Part shown: positions 34,134 through 43,586 of the stretch, in pieces
How the letters are laid out: each line of letters begins with the position of its first letter
Position numbering within the stretch: the first letter of the stretch is position 1
Source of the DNA: Cellulosimicrobium sp. ES-005
GTDB taxonomy: Bacteria; Actinomycetota; Actinomycetes; Actinomycetales; Cellulomonadaceae
Length of the DNA stretch: 64,000 bases
Assembly: GCF_040448685.1 (NCBI RefSeq)
Contig: NZ_CP159290.1
Coordinates: 3,038,001 to 3,102,000 of the forward strand
Direction of reading: 5' to 3'
Notes under the pieces: generated by a model
The model's database searches: none
Told to the model about the DNA's origin: nothing
The model's input: only the letters and a program-made list of their open reading frames with translations
Translations under genes and position numbers: made by a program

Positions 34134-37100
34134 ATGGCGAACGGGCGGACGGCGAGCAGCACCACGCGGGGCGGGCGGGCGCGTGCCGCACGGCGGACGA
34201 GGCGCCTGCGGCGAACGTGGGCGAGCCTGGGGTCGCTCCTCCTCGCCCTGCCGCTCGTGCTCGTGCCGACCGTGCCGGCGGCGGCGGCCACGTGGGGCAT
34301 CCAGAAGACCGAGCTCAGCACCGGGCCGTACGCGCCCGGCCAGCAGGTCCAGTGGGCCGTCTCCATCTCCTGCTCCGACCCGAACAACACGCCGTGCACG
34401 CCGACGACGATGACCGACCCGCTGCCGGACGGCCTCGAGCTGGTCAGCGCGTCCATCCAGAGCGGGGGCGGTGCGACGAACCCGAACCTCGTCGCCGACC
34501 CGGACGCGGACACGGTGACCTACACCGCCGACAGCGTGCCGAACGGCGGACAGGTGCAGATCCTCGTCACCGCCCAGGTCTCGGAGGACATCCCGTACGC
34601 CGCGAACGGCGTGCCGATCACCAACACGGCGACCGTCGTCTCGGACAACGCCACGCAGAACCAGGCCAGCGACGACATCACGCCCGTGGTCCCGCTCGTC
34701 CTCGCCTCCACGACGACGAAGACCATCGAGCCGGAGGGAGCGCTCGCCGCGCCGGGTACCCCCGCGACCATGACCATCGGGTCGACGAACGAGTCGAACG
34801 ACCCGGTCGACACCCTCGTCGTCCAGGACCCGGTCGACCCGACCGCGACACCCAACCCCTTCACCTACCTCGAGTACGTGAGCACCGGCGACGTCACGAT
34901 GCCGCCGAACGCCACGCAGGTCACCGAGGAGTACTGGGACGGCGACTCGTGGGAGCCGCTCGACGACAGCGTGGACCCGGCGGCGGTCCAGGGCGTGCGG
35001 TACACGTTCAGCGGCGACATCCAGCCGGGCGCCACGGCGAGCATCCCGGTGAACGTCCAGCAGAGCGCCGCCGTCGAGGACCTCACCGACCCCACCACGA
35101 TCACCAACGACACGTCGTCGTTCGTGACTCATCCCGAGGGCCAGTCCGACCCGACGACGGCGAGCGACACGTACGTCGTCACGCCGCCGAACAACTCCGT
35201 GACGGCGTCGAAGAGCTTCTCCCCCGCGACCGTGAGCGCCGGCGACCCGACGACGGTCACGCTCGGTGCGACCAACACGGGGACGCCCGTGACCTCCTTG
35301 ACCATCACCGAGCCCGCTCCCGGAACCCCGAGCCCGTTCGAGGGCGCCGACCCGATCACCTTCACGGGGTGGGGCACGGACGGCGCGGGCGCCGGGGTGC
35401 AGTGGCCCGCGGACGCCGACGCCGCCTCCGTGACGTTCACGTGCGCCGACGGCACGACGACGGACCCGGTCCCCGCGACCGCGCCGAACACGCTGCCGGA
35501 CCCGCCGGACGGGTGCGAGGTCGTCGGGTTCAGCATCGAGTACACCGGGAACATCGTCACCGGGGCCACGGCGACCGTGCCCTTCACGGCCGACACGGAC
35601 CCCGACCAGGAGGCGGACGACGTCACGCACCCGAACCAGGTGCAGGCCGACGTCCCGAGCGCGGACCCGGCGACCGCGGACGCGTCACTGCTGACCCTCG
35701 TCGACCGGCTCGCGACGCAGACCACCAAGAACATCTCCCCGTCGACGATCCCGGCCGTGCCGGGCCAGGGCGTCATCGTCCAGCTCCCGACGCAGCTCCT
35801 TCCCTTCGGCCCCGAGGGGTCGACGACGAACGCGGACCAGGTCGTGGTCCAGGACCCGACCGACCCCACGAACCCGGACGCCTTCTGGGACCACTTCACC
35901 GCGACCGCGGTGCGCTCCACGGACGTGCCGGCCGGCTCCACGCTGACGATCAACTACTGGGACGGGGACTCGTGGGAGCCCGCCCCGGGCTGCGGGCCCT
36001 ACACGGGCCCGGCCACGGTGAGCTGCGCCCTGCCCGACGGCGCGCAGGGCGTGCAGTTCGTCTACGACTCGACGGGCGACGGCTTCCCGCCGGGGACGCA
36101 GTTCCAGCCGAACTTCGCCGCCGAGTTCACGGGCCCGGAGGGCTTCGACGACCCGGTCGAGAACTGCGGCGCGTCGAGCGCGTCGTCGACCACCGTGGAC
36201 GACACCCCGCTCGCTGCGGGCTGCGACACCGTGGACCCGTACCCCGTGGAGGGGAACGGCCCCGGCGACTTCCTGGCGAAGGACTTCCTGGGCGGCGACC
36301 CGCCGTCGGTGCTCGCCCGTTCGGACGACGAGGTGACGGCGCAGATCACGTGGTCCACCGGCGGCTTCACCGGCGTCGACCCCCTGGTGATCTCGGACAT
36401 CCAGAACCCGGAGACGACACCGATCGCCGACTCGTTCTACGACGCGTTCGACCTCGTCAGCGTCGACCCGATCGACGGCGCCCTGGACCCGCTGCTCCGG
36501 TACGACCAGATCGAGAGCGTCGAGCTCTTCATCGACGGCGCGTGGGTCCCGGCGTCGGGCGACCCGTGCCCCGACGCGTGCGACGGGACCTTCCCCGGCT
36601 ACACGCTGACGGCCGACGAGCAGGAGTCGGCGACGTCCGTGCGCCTGACCTACACGGAGTCCCCCTCGCGCAGCGCGACCCCCGCCGACCCGACGGCACC
36701 CGCCGCGGGCGACGGCGTCGCGCGGTCCACGCAGGCCGACGGGCGTCACCTGAACCTCACGTTCCAGACGCGGGACTACCGGCGCAGCGACGACAGCCCC
36801 GTGCTCGGCTCGACGCACGGCACGATCTACAACCTGCCCGACGACCCGGGCATGGTGCGGGACACCGCGGAGGGCACGGCGACGTTCGACGGCGAGGAGT
36901 ACACGGACGCCGACTTCGACGACGTCCTCATCATCGACCAGCCGCTCAACGTCACGGTGACGAAGGACTGGACCGGCGGGCCGATCTCCGTGCCGCCGCC
37001 CGCCACTCCGGCCGAGTTCTACCCGACCACGACCGTGGTCGTCACCGGCACCAACGCGTCCGCGGCGAAGGTGGACCAGCTCCGGCTCGTCGACCCGGCG

Positions 37101-40100
37101 GACCAGGGCTCGGGCGAGGTGCAGACGGCCGAGGGCACGCACCCGTTCGACACCTTCACCCTCACGCACATCGACCTCACCCCGCCCGGCGGCGCGGAGA
37201 CGACCACGGTCACGCTCACGTACGCGGACGGCACCACCGAGGTGTTCGACACCGAGAGCGAGGTCGAGGGGCTGACGCCGACGGAGCTCGCGGACGTCGT
37301 GGGCATCGAGGTCGCGTACGACGGGCTGGTCCTGCCCGGCGCGTCCGGCTCCATGGCGCTCACGCTCCAGCTCCGCGAGACCGACCGGTACACCGGCGAG
37401 CCGATCTACGGCGACGACGGCGTGATCGTCGTGGACGAGAACCCGGTGCCGAACGGGTCCGCCGCGACGATCACCGACCCGGGCGGCACGGGCGGGGACG
37501 TCCGGCTCGCCAACGACGACGCCGACATGCTGCTCCAGACGGCGTCCATCGAGCTCGCGGTGGAGAAGTCGTTCAGCCCGGCCACCGTGGTCGAGCCGTT
37601 CCACGGCGCGAACCAGTCGGAGACGCCGGTCGTCATGACGCTCACCGGTCAGCCGCTCGGCCCGTCCCGCGCGGTCGAGATGGTGCTGACCGACGACGAG
37701 CCGCAGTTCTGGAACCAGTACGACTTCGTGGGCTTCGACCCGAGCGCCGCACTGGTGACCCCGATCGACCAGGTCCAGGTGGACGCGTTCGTCGGCGGCA
37801 CCTTCACGGGCGACGCGGACGGCGTCACGGTCACCGGCGGCGGCTGGGAGCTCGGCGAGCCGTCCGGCACGTTCGCCTTGCCCGAGGGCGTCGACCCCGA
37901 GGACGTGCAGGGCCTGCGGTTCACGTTCACGCGGGCCGACGGCGCGATCTGGGAGAACCCCGCGACGCCGACGCAGCCGATCCCGATCCAGATCCTGCGT
38001 CGCGACGACCTGCGCACGGGCGGCCCGGTGCTGCCCGACCTCGCAGCCAACGCGCCGGCGCCCGGTGAGGCGTCCCCGGGCGTGGCGAGCAACGACGTGC
38101 AGGGCACGGTGACCGGGGCCGACCTCGTCGTCGACCCCGAGACCGGAACCACCGGGCCGGTGAGCGCGGAGGACGACGCCGAGGCGTCGATGCTCTACCA
38201 GCACGCGACGAACGGTGTCCGGATCGTCAAGGACTTCGACGGGACGGTGACAGGCGGCACCGAGGCACCCGACGCGGTCGTGCCGATGCACATCGCGGTG
38301 ACCAACACCGGCGACCGAGCGATCGTCGACCCGGTCATCGTCGACGACCCGATGCCGAGCGACCCCGACGGGCCGCAGCTCCGGCTCGCCGACGGCGTCC
38401 CCGAGAACTTCTCCTACGCGCTGGAGGACGGGGCGAGGACGCCGGACGACCCGTCGGGCCCGGCCATGCCGACGGACCCCGGCGAGGTGACGGTCGACCA
38501 GGAGGGCAACCTCGCGGGGCTGACCTTCACGTTCCCCGAGGGCACCGTGCTCGAGGTCGACCAGACGTACACGATCACCGTGCTCGTGCAGTTCCGCGTC
38601 ACGCTCGACGCCGGCGCGGTGGTCCACAACACCGCCGGCGTGACCGGTGACCGCCCGTGGGACGAGTGCGTGACCCGGCTGAACGAGGAGAACGGCGCGT
38701 GCGAGGCCGACTCCGACGTGACCACGATCCCGGGCGCGGCGATCGCGCAGTCGAAGCTCGTCAAGGCGACGGACGACGACCAGCTCGACGTCATGGTCGA
38801 TCCGGCCTACGCCGACCCGGCCTACGCGTGCACGCCCGACGCGTCGGGCTTCTACGCGTACCCCTGCACGCCCGTCATCGTGCCCGGGCACGACGAGACC
38901 TGGCACATCCGCGTGAACAACGTCGGCAACCTGCCGCTCGACAAGGTCGTGGTCTACGACCGGCTGCCCACACCGGGCGACACCGGCTCCTACGCCACCA
39001 GCGAGCCGCGCGACTCCGCGTGGTCCCCGCTGCTCACCAAGGAGTCGCCGCCCTCGGTGGTCAACGCGCCGGCGGGCAGCACGACGACGTTCTACTACAC
39101 GACCGTCGACGACTACTGCATGGACGACATCGACGACCCGCTGAACGAGCCGCTCTGCCCGACGGACGACCCGACGACCGGCTGGGTCGAGCTCACCGCG
39201 GACACGAGCGAGGACACGTACGCGCAGATCACGGCGATCAAGGCCGTGGTCGAGATGGACCCCGACAACCTCTTCCGACCCGGGCAGTTCCTCGCCGTCG
39301 AGGGGACGACGACCACGCCGCCCGAGGCCCCCGAGGCCGGGGACCGGTCGATCGCGTGGAACTCCGCCGGCGCGTCCGGCGTCGGGATCGCCCAGAACGG
39401 GACGGAGTTCAACATGCTGCCCACCGAGGGCACCAAGGTCGGCGTCGCGACGGCGTCGGGCCCGCTCGCGGTGAACAAGGTCGTCACGGGCGAGGGCGCC
39501 GAGAACGCGCCCGACTCGTTCGTGCTGAACGTGCAGTGCACGTCGGCGGTCGGGAGCTGGGTGGAGACGGTGCTCGATCCCATCCCCGTCACGGTCGTGC
39601 CGGGAACCCCGACCGTCGTGCCCAACCTGCCGTACGGGGCCGAGTGCACCATCACGGAGGACGGGACGAACGGGCAGACCGAGCTGATCGTGGACACGGT
39701 GACGATCGACAGCGAGGACCCCGAGAACCCGACGACGATCACGGCGACCAACCGGTACGACCTGTCGAGCATCGAGATCTCCAAGGAGGTCGTCACCGAC
39801 GCGGTGGACCAGGAAGGGAACCCGGTGCCGTTCGGCCCGTTCGCGGTCGACGTCGCGTGCACGTTCCTCGGCGAGGACGTCTACGCCGAGGGCTACGACG
39901 CCGAGAACCCGATGACCGGCCTCCCGATCGAGGACGGCCAGACGATCGAGCTCACGGACCTGCCCGTCGGCTCGGTCTGCACCGTCACCGAGTCGGGCAC
40001 GGGCAACGCGTCGTCGGTGACGATCACCGTCGACCAGGGCCTGCCGGGACACCCCGTGACGACCGACGGCCCGGCGACGGACGTCACGCTCACCCCCGAC

Positions 40101-42086
40101 GTGCTCGGGCAGAGCACGAACGACGTCACGCTGACCAACACGTACGACGTCGGGGCGATCGGGCTGCAGAAGGTCGTCGAGGGCGCCGGCGGCCCCGCGT
40201 ACGGGAGCGGACCGTTCACCGTCACCGTCGTCTGCACGTACGACGACGACGGTGACGGCCCGCTCGCGCCGCGCACCGTCTACGACAGCCAGGTCGTGCT
40301 CGGTGGCGCCGGCCCGCTCACCGCACAGATCGCGAACCTGCCGACGGGTGCCGTGTGCGCGATCGAGGAGATCGACGACGGTGGGGCCACCGGCTCCGTC
40401 GTCGTCCCCGACACGGTCACGGTCGGCAGCGGTGACGTCGCGAACGTCGTCATCACCAACACGTTCGACCTCGGGACCGTCCAGGTGGACAAGGAGCTCG
40501 ACGGGCTCGGGGCGCTCTACGGGCCCGGGCCGTTCGAGGTCACGCTGGCCTGCACCTACGGGGTGGACTCGGAGGGCGATCCCGTCACCATCGTCGTCCC
40601 CGGCGGTGCCGCGCGGACCTTCGTGCCCGGCCAGCCGGCCGTGTACGAGGACCTGCCCGTCGGGTCCGAGTGCGTGCTCACCGAGACGGACGACTTCGGT
40701 GCCACCCACGTGACGATGAGCGTGGACGGCGGCGAGCCCGTGGACGGCACGTCCGTGGACGTCGTCGTGCCGCCTGCCGCCGAGGACGGGTCACCGACCA
40801 CCACGACCGTCACGGTGACCAACGTGTTCGACACCGCCCCGCTCCTCGTGGAGAAGGTCGTGGACGGCGACGCCGCGGGCTTCGCGCCGTCGATGCCGGA
40901 CATCCCGCCGCTGCCCGAGCTGCCCGACGAGCCGGTCACGCCCGAGGAGCTCGCCGCCCTCATCGCGCAGCTCGAGGACTTCTACGCGCAGTTCCCGCTC
41001 GAGGGCATCCCGTACCGGGCGTCCGTCTCCTGCACGTTCCAGGGCGCCGAGGTCCCGGTCCCGGGAGGCCCCGTGCGGCCGTTCGGGCCGGGCCTGCCGG
41101 GCGTCTACTTCGGTCTCCCCGTCGGTGCGGTGTGCACCGTCACCGAGACCGAGACCGGCGGGGCGACGGCGGTCACGGTCGAGCCGAACCCGGTCCAGGT
41201 CGAGGAGCGCGTGCTCCCCGGCCCCGCGCAGGTGGTCACCGTGACCAACACCTACGACGCCGGGTCGATCGAGGTCACCAAGGTCGTCGACGGCGACGGC
41301 GCCGAGGCGTTCGGTGCCGGGCCGTTCACCGTGAGCGCGGCCTGCACGTTCCTGGGTGAGGCCATCGAGGTGCCCGGCGGTGCCGAGCGCACGATCTCCG
41401 GGGGCGAGGTCGCCGTCTACGACGGCCTGCCCGTCGGCGCGGAGTGCGTCGTCACGGAGACGGCGAGCGGCGGCGCCGCCTCGACCACGATCTCCGCGAC
41501 GGTCGAGGGCGGCGAGCCCGGGGCCGCCACCATCGGTCCGGACCCCGCCCAGGTGATGGTGACGAACACGTTCGACGTCGGCCAGGTCGTCGTCACCAAG
41601 GCCCTCGCCGGGCCGGGCGCGTCACAGCACCGGGGCGACGAGTTCGTCGTCTCGCTCGCGTGCACGTGGGACGTCGACGGCGTCGAGACGGACGTCGTGA
41701 TCCCGGGCGGCGCCGAGCGCACGCTCTCGGCCGACGACGACTGGACCGCCGTCTACGCGCTGGTCCCCCAGGGGGCCGAGTGCACGCTCGCGGAGACCGA
41801 CGCGGGCGACGCCGAGGCCGTGACGCTCGCCGTCGCGGGGACCGACGTGACGGTCGACCCCGACGACGCGACGCCGACGTCGGACGCGTTCACCGTCCCG
41901 ACGGGCGACGCCGCCGAGGTCGACGCGACCGTGACCAACGCGTTCCGTGCCACCGGCGGGGGCAGCCTCCCGCCGACCGGCGCGAGCGTCGGCGCGGCCG
42001 CGGTGCTCGCGATCCTGCTCACGGGGACCGGCGCGCTGCTGGCCGACGCCCGGCGGCGCGGAACCCGGACCGTGGGCCGCGTCTGA
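34134..42086 (+). CDS. Giant sortase-anchored surface protein with DUF11-like and seven DUF5979-type repeats
   Basis: The 2650-residue protein starts with a very basic signal peptide (RRTRRLRRTWASLGSLLLAL, predicted cleavage after AAAA near residue 52). Residues about 53-1775 are Thr/Asp/Pro-rich DUF11-like beta domains, with recurring phrases such as TKTIEPEG, ASKSFSPATV, VEKSFSPATV and YWDGDSWEP. Residues 1776-2606 hold seven DUF5979-type repeats. The end is a sortase signal: LPPTG at residues 2612-2616, a hydrophobic helix, and a basic tail (ADARRRGTRT). It would be linked to peptidoglycan by sortase and act as a fibrillar adhesin or stalk. The ATG at 34134 follows GAGGGGCGAGG. The 149 bases upstream hold no recognised gene or clear promoter. 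Confidence 0.9.
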   Translation: MANGRTASSTTRGGRARAARRTRRLRRTWASLGSLLLALPLVLVPTVPAAAATWGIQKTELSTGPYAPGQQVQWAVSISCSDPNNTPCTPTTMTDPLPDGLELVSASIQSGGGATNPNLVADPDADTVTYTADSVPNGGQVQILVTAQVSEDIPYAANGVPITNTATVVSDNATQNQASDDITPVVPLVLASTTTKTIEPEGALAAPGTPATMTIGSTNESNDPVDTLVVQDPVDPTATPNPFTYLEYVSTGDVTMPPNATQVTEEYWDGDSWEPLDDSVDPAAVQGVRYTFSGDIQPGATASIPVNVQQSAAVEDLTDPTTITNDTSSFVTHPEGQSDPTTASDTYVVTPPNNSVTASKSFSPATVSAGDPTTVTLGATNTGTPVTSLTITEPAPGTPSPFEGADPITFTGWGTDGAGAGVQWPADADAASVTFTCADGTTTDPVPATAPNTLPDPPDGCEVVGFSIEYTGNIVTGATATVPFTADTDPDQEADDVTHPNQVQADVPSADPATADASLLTLVDRLATQTTKNISPSTIPAVPGQGVIVQLPTQLLPFGPEGSTTNADQVVVQDPTDPTNPDAFWDHFTATAVRSTDVPAGSTLTINYWDGDSWEPAPGCGPYTGPATVSCALPDGAQGVQFVYDSTGDGFPPGTQFQPNFAAEFTGPEGFDDPVENCGASSASSTTVDDTPLAAGCDTVDPYPVEGNGPGDFLAKDFLGGDPPSVLARSDDEVTAQITWSTGGFTGVDPLVISDIQNPETTPIADSFYDAFDLVSVDPIDGALDPLLRYDQIESVELFIDGAWVPASGDPCPDACDGTFPGYTLTADEQESATSVRLTYTESPSRSATPADPTAPAAGDGVARSTQADGRHLNLTFQTRDYRRSDDSPVLGSTHGTIYNLPDDPGMVRDTAEGTATFDGEEYTDADFDDVLIIDQPLNVTVTKDWTGGPISVPPPATPAEFYPTTTVVVTGTNASAAKVDQLRLVDPADQGSGEVQTAEGTHPFDTFTLTHIDLTPPGGAETTTVTLTYADGTTEVFDTESEVEGLTPTELADVVGIEVAYDGLVLPGASGSMALTLQLRETDRYTGEPIYGDDGVIVVDENPVPNGSAATITDPGGTGGDVRLANDDADMLLQTASIELAVEKSFSPATVVEPFHGANQSETPVVMTLTGQPLGPSRAVEMVLTDDEPQFWNQYDFVGFDPSAALVTPIDQVQVDAFVGGTFTGDADGVTVTGGGWELGEPSGTFALPEGVDPEDVQGLRFTFTRADGAIWENPATPTQPIPIQILRRDDLRTGGPVLPDLAANAPAPGEASPGVASNDVQGTVTGADLVVDPETGTTGPVSAEDDAEASMLYQHATNGVRIVKDFDGTVTGGTEAPDAVVPMHIAVTNTGDRAIVDPVIVDDPMPSDPDGPQLRLADGVPENFSYALEDGARTPDDPSGPAMPTDPGEVTVDQEGNLAGLTFTFPEGTVLEVDQTYTITVLVQFRVTLDAGAVVHNTAGVTGDRPWDECVTRLNEENGACEADSDVTTIPGAAIAQSKLVKATDDDQLDVMVDPAYADPAYACTPDASGFYAYPCTPVIVPGHDETWHIRVNNVGNLPLDKVVVYDRLPTPGDTGSYATSEPRDSAWSPLLTKESPPSVVNAPAGSTTTFYYTTVDDYCMDDIDDPLNEPLCPTDDPTTGWVELTADTSEDTYAQITAIKAVVEMDPDNLFRPGQFLAVEGTTTTPPEAPEAGDRSIAWNSAGASGVGIAQNGTEFNMLPTEGTKVGVATASGPLAVNKVVTGEGAENAPDSFVLNVQCTSAVGSWVETVLDPIPVTVVPGTPTVVPNLPYGAECTITEDGTNGQTELIVDTVTIDSEDPENPTTITATNRYDLSSIEISKEVVTDAVDQEGNPVPFGPFAVDVACTFLGEDVYAEGYDAENPMTGLPIEDGQTIELTDLPVGSVCTVTESGTGNASSVTITVDQGLPGHPVTTDGPATDVTLTPDVLGQSTNDVTLTNTYDVGAIGLQKVVEGAGGPAYGSGPFTVTVVCTYDDDGDGPLAPRTVYDSQVVLGGAGPLTAQIANLPTGAVCAIEEIDDGGATGSVVVPDTVTVGSGDVANVVITNTFDLGTVQVDKELDGLGALYGPGPFEVTLACTYGVDSEGDPVTIVVPGGAARTFVPGQPAVYEDLPVGSECVLTETDDFGATHVTMSVDGGEPVDGTSVDVVVPPAAEDGSPTTTTVTVTNVFDTAPLLVEKVVDGDAAGFAPSMPDIPPLPELPDEPVTPEELAALIAQLEDFYAQFPLEGIPYRASVSCTFQGAEVPVPGGPVRPFGPGLPGVYFGLPVGAVCTVTETETGGATAVTVEPNPVQVEERVLPGPAQVVTVTNTYDAGSIEVTKVVDGDGAEAFGAGPFTVSAACTFLGEAIEVPGGAERTISGGEVAVYDGLPVGAECVVTETASGGAASTTISATVEGGEPGAATIGPDPAQVMVTNTFDVGQVVVTKALAGPGASQHRGDEFVVSLACTWDVDGVETDVVIPGGAERTLSADDDWTAVYALVPQGAECTLAETDAGDAEAVTLAVAGTDVTVDPDDATPTSDAFTVPTGDAAEVDATVTNAFRATGGGSLPPTGASVGAAAVLAILLTGTGALLADARRRGTRTVGRV
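39459..41950 (+). repeat. Seven tandem DUF5979-type domain repeats in the surface protein
   Basis: Repeat starts are near 39459, 39763, 40150, 40471, 40832, 41261 and 41578. Every copy opens with a hydrophobic-x-Lys strand (VNKVV, ISKEV, LQKVV, VDKEL, VEKVV, VTKVV, VTKAL), has a central Cys (V-x-C-T type), a second Cys in C-x-x-x-E (CTVTE, CVVTE and similar), and closes with T-N-x-(Y/F). The Lys, Glu and Asn match the triad that forms isopeptide bonds in CnaB-like domains. Repeat five carries an extra Pro-rich insertion of about 40 residues. Confidence 0.85.
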
Positions 42087-42091
42087 CACGC

Positions 42092-42135
42092 CCCCTGGTC
42101 AGGCCGCGCCAGCGGTTGCGGAACCTGACCAGGGG
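42092..42135 (+). terminator. Hairpin terminator after the surface protein gene
   Basis: CCCCTGGTCAGG at 42092-42103 pairs with its perfect complement at 42124-42135, with a 20-base loop, starting five bases after the stop codon. Confidence 0.65.
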
Positions 42136-42150
42136 CGGGACCGTTACCGC

Positions 42151-42570
42151 ATGATCCGCTTCCTGCTGAGCTTCGCGATCAACGTGGTCCTCGCCGCCGT
42201 GGGCCTCCTCGTCGCCTCGAGCCTGTTCGACGGCGTCACCGTGCACGCCTCGGGCTTCGTCGTCGCGGTGCTGATCTTCGCGGTGGCCCAGGCGATCCTC
42301 GCGCCGTTCGTGTTCAACGTGGCGCGCAAGTACGCGTCGGCGATCCTGGGCGGGATCGGCCTCGTGTCGACGTTCCTCGCCCTGTGGGTCGCGACGCTCG
42401 TCGGGGACGGCCTGGAGATCTCGGGCGCGTCCACGTGGATCGGCGTGACGGTCGTCGTCTGGCTGATCGGCGCGCTCGGCGGCTGGTTCCTCGGGTGGCT
42501 CGTCCTCACGCGCTGGTGGGACCGTCGCCAGGAGCAGAAGCGGATCCGCGAGGCGACGAGCAAGGGCTGA
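42151..42570 (+). CDS. Phage-holin-4 superfamily (YvlD-type) small membrane protein
   Basis: The 139-residue protein has four hydrophobic helices (about 5-25, 33-60, 66-88, 97-122) followed by a charged tail (RRQEQKRIREATSKG). The pattern MIRFLLSFAINVVLAAVGLL matches the phage_holin_4_2 family, which is mostly chromosomal envelope-stress proteins and not true holins. GACCGT six bases before the ATG suggests a leaderless start. It ends in a strong terminator shared with the convergent gene. Confidence 0.8.
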   Translation: MIRFLLSFAINVVLAAVGLLVASSLFDGVTVHASGFVVAVLIFAVAQAILAPFVFNVARKYASAILGGIGLVSTFLALWVATLVGDGLEISGASTWIGVTVVVWLIGALGGWFLGWLVLTRWWDRRQEQKRIREATSKG

Positions 42571-42571
42571 C

Positions 42572-42605
42572 GACGACGGCGCCGCCCGAGGGCGGCGCCG
42601 TCGTC
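42572..42605. terminator. Strong bidirectional hairpin terminator
   Basis: A perfect 16-bp stem (GACGACGGCGCCGCCC and its complement) with a two-base loop lies between the convergent holin-family and PAS-ANTAR genes. Confidence 0.8.
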
Positions 42606-42612
42606 CGTGCCG

Positions 42613-43233
42613 TCAGTGCAGGAGCGCGGCGACGCCGTCCGTGCCGCCCTGCGCCCCCTCGTGCACGACGAGCCGGGCGAGCTCGCGCAGCGGGACGTTG
42701 CGGTCGTTGGACGCGCGCCGGAGGCGGGCGAACGCCTCGTCCGGGTGCACGCCGTACGCGAGCGTCACGATGCCCTTGGCCTGCTCGATCGCACCCCGTG
42801 TCTCCGCGGCGGCGGCGATGTCGTGCCGGGCGCGCTCCTGGGCCGCGTCCGTGACGGTCCGCGTCACGTCCACGAAGTAGCCGACGAGCTCGGTCACCTC
42901 GCCGGTCGCGCGGTCGCGCCGGCCCTGGCCGACCACGACGAGGAAGCGCTCGCCGCCGTGGGCGTCCATGATCCGGTGCACGCTCGAGAACGGCTCGCCG
43001 GTGAGCCGTGCCTCGTCGAGGACCTGCCGGACGCGCTCGCGGTCGTCGGGGTGCTTGTGGGCGAGCACGAGGGCCGTCGTCGGGACGACGTCGCCCGGCT
43101 CGAAGCCGTGGAGGCGGTACGTCTCGGGGGACCACCACCACACGCCCGTGCTCAGGTCCAGGCGGTACTGGCCGATCTGCTGGTGCGCTCCGCGCGCGAG
43201 GGCTTGCTCGATGGCATGGTCGTCCACGGACAT
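42613..43233 (-). CDS. PAS-ANTAR domain regulator (RNA-binding antiterminator type)
   Basis: The 206-residue protein has an N-terminal PAS domain (about residues 18-130; WWWSPETYRLHGFEPGD, EPFSSVHRIMDAHGGERF) and a C-terminal ANTAR domain (about 140-200; RGAIEQAKGIVTLAYGVHPDEAFARLRRAS). ANTAR domains bind tandem RNA hairpins and prevent termination. The PAS domain would sense redox state or a small ligand. The ATG at 43233 follows CCGGAGG. A -10-like TAGGCT lies at 43287-43292 on the minus strand. Its RNA targets are not evident here. Confidence 0.9.
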   Translation of the reverse strand: MSVDDHAIEQALARGAHQQIGQYRLDLSTGVWWWSPETYRLHGFEPGDVVPTTALVLAHKHPDDRERVRQVLDEARLTGEPFSSVHRIMDAHGGERFLVVVGQGRRDRATGEVTELVGYFVDVTRTVTDAAQERARHDIAAAAETRGAIEQAKGIVTLAYGVHPDEAFARLRRASNDRNVPLRELARLVVHEGAQGGTDGVAALLH

Positions 43234-43335
43234 GCTGGCCTCCGGGTCTCCGGTGGATGAGGAGCCAGGTCCAGACTCGACCCTCCGAGCCTACCCCGGT
43301 TCTCCCGCCGTGCAGTGGCGGGCGTCGTGGCACCG

Positions 43336-43524
43336 TCAGGACTGGAGCGCGGAGAGGCCCTTCTGGATCTGGAGCAGCGCGATGACGAGGATCAGCGCCG
43401 CGTCGAGAGCGGCCGTGTGCCCGGCGATCCAGTGGCGCACGCGCTCGAGGGACGCCTGGGCGCGGGCGATAGACGAGCACCGCCGCCCAGAGCCCGGCCC
43501 GACGAGCAGCCGCAGGACGGGCAC
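43336..43524 (-). pseudogene. Remnant of a GAP-family membrane protein (C-terminal fragment)
   Basis: The open frame encodes about 62 residues. Its last 40 (LERVRHWIAGHTAALDAALI onward, ending QKGLSALQS) align in pattern with the C-terminus of the intact GAP-family protein at 46210-46881 (LDELKAWMIHNNAV onward, ending GDGIAAL). Nothing upstream restores the N-terminal helices before the SulP gene begins. It may be a decayed second copy, or a small single-helix protein. Confidence 0.4.
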
Positions 43525-43586
43525 CCGCAGGGGCGGGTCGTGGCGCTCGTGGACCGGCAGCGCGTCGAGGACGCTGCCCCACGGCG

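Noticed and set aside
33895-34191. A 98-codon minus-strand frame upstream of the surface protein, with the phrase THDFHFVAANGTTVQVP that looked protein-like.
   Set aside because: It overlaps the duplicated sulfatase 3' end and the surface protein start, and lacks a ribosome binding site. I could not support it as a gene.
35685-40709. A 1674-codon open frame on the minus strand opposite the surface protein gene.
   Set aside because: It is antisense to a gene with clear signal peptide, repeats and sortase motif. Its translation is low-complexity Arg/Val/Gly/Asp, as expected from high GC content with few stop codons.
42151-42570. A phage holin suggesting a prophage.
   Set aside because: No lysin, structural, integrase or other phage gene is near. 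The family is mostly chromosomal.
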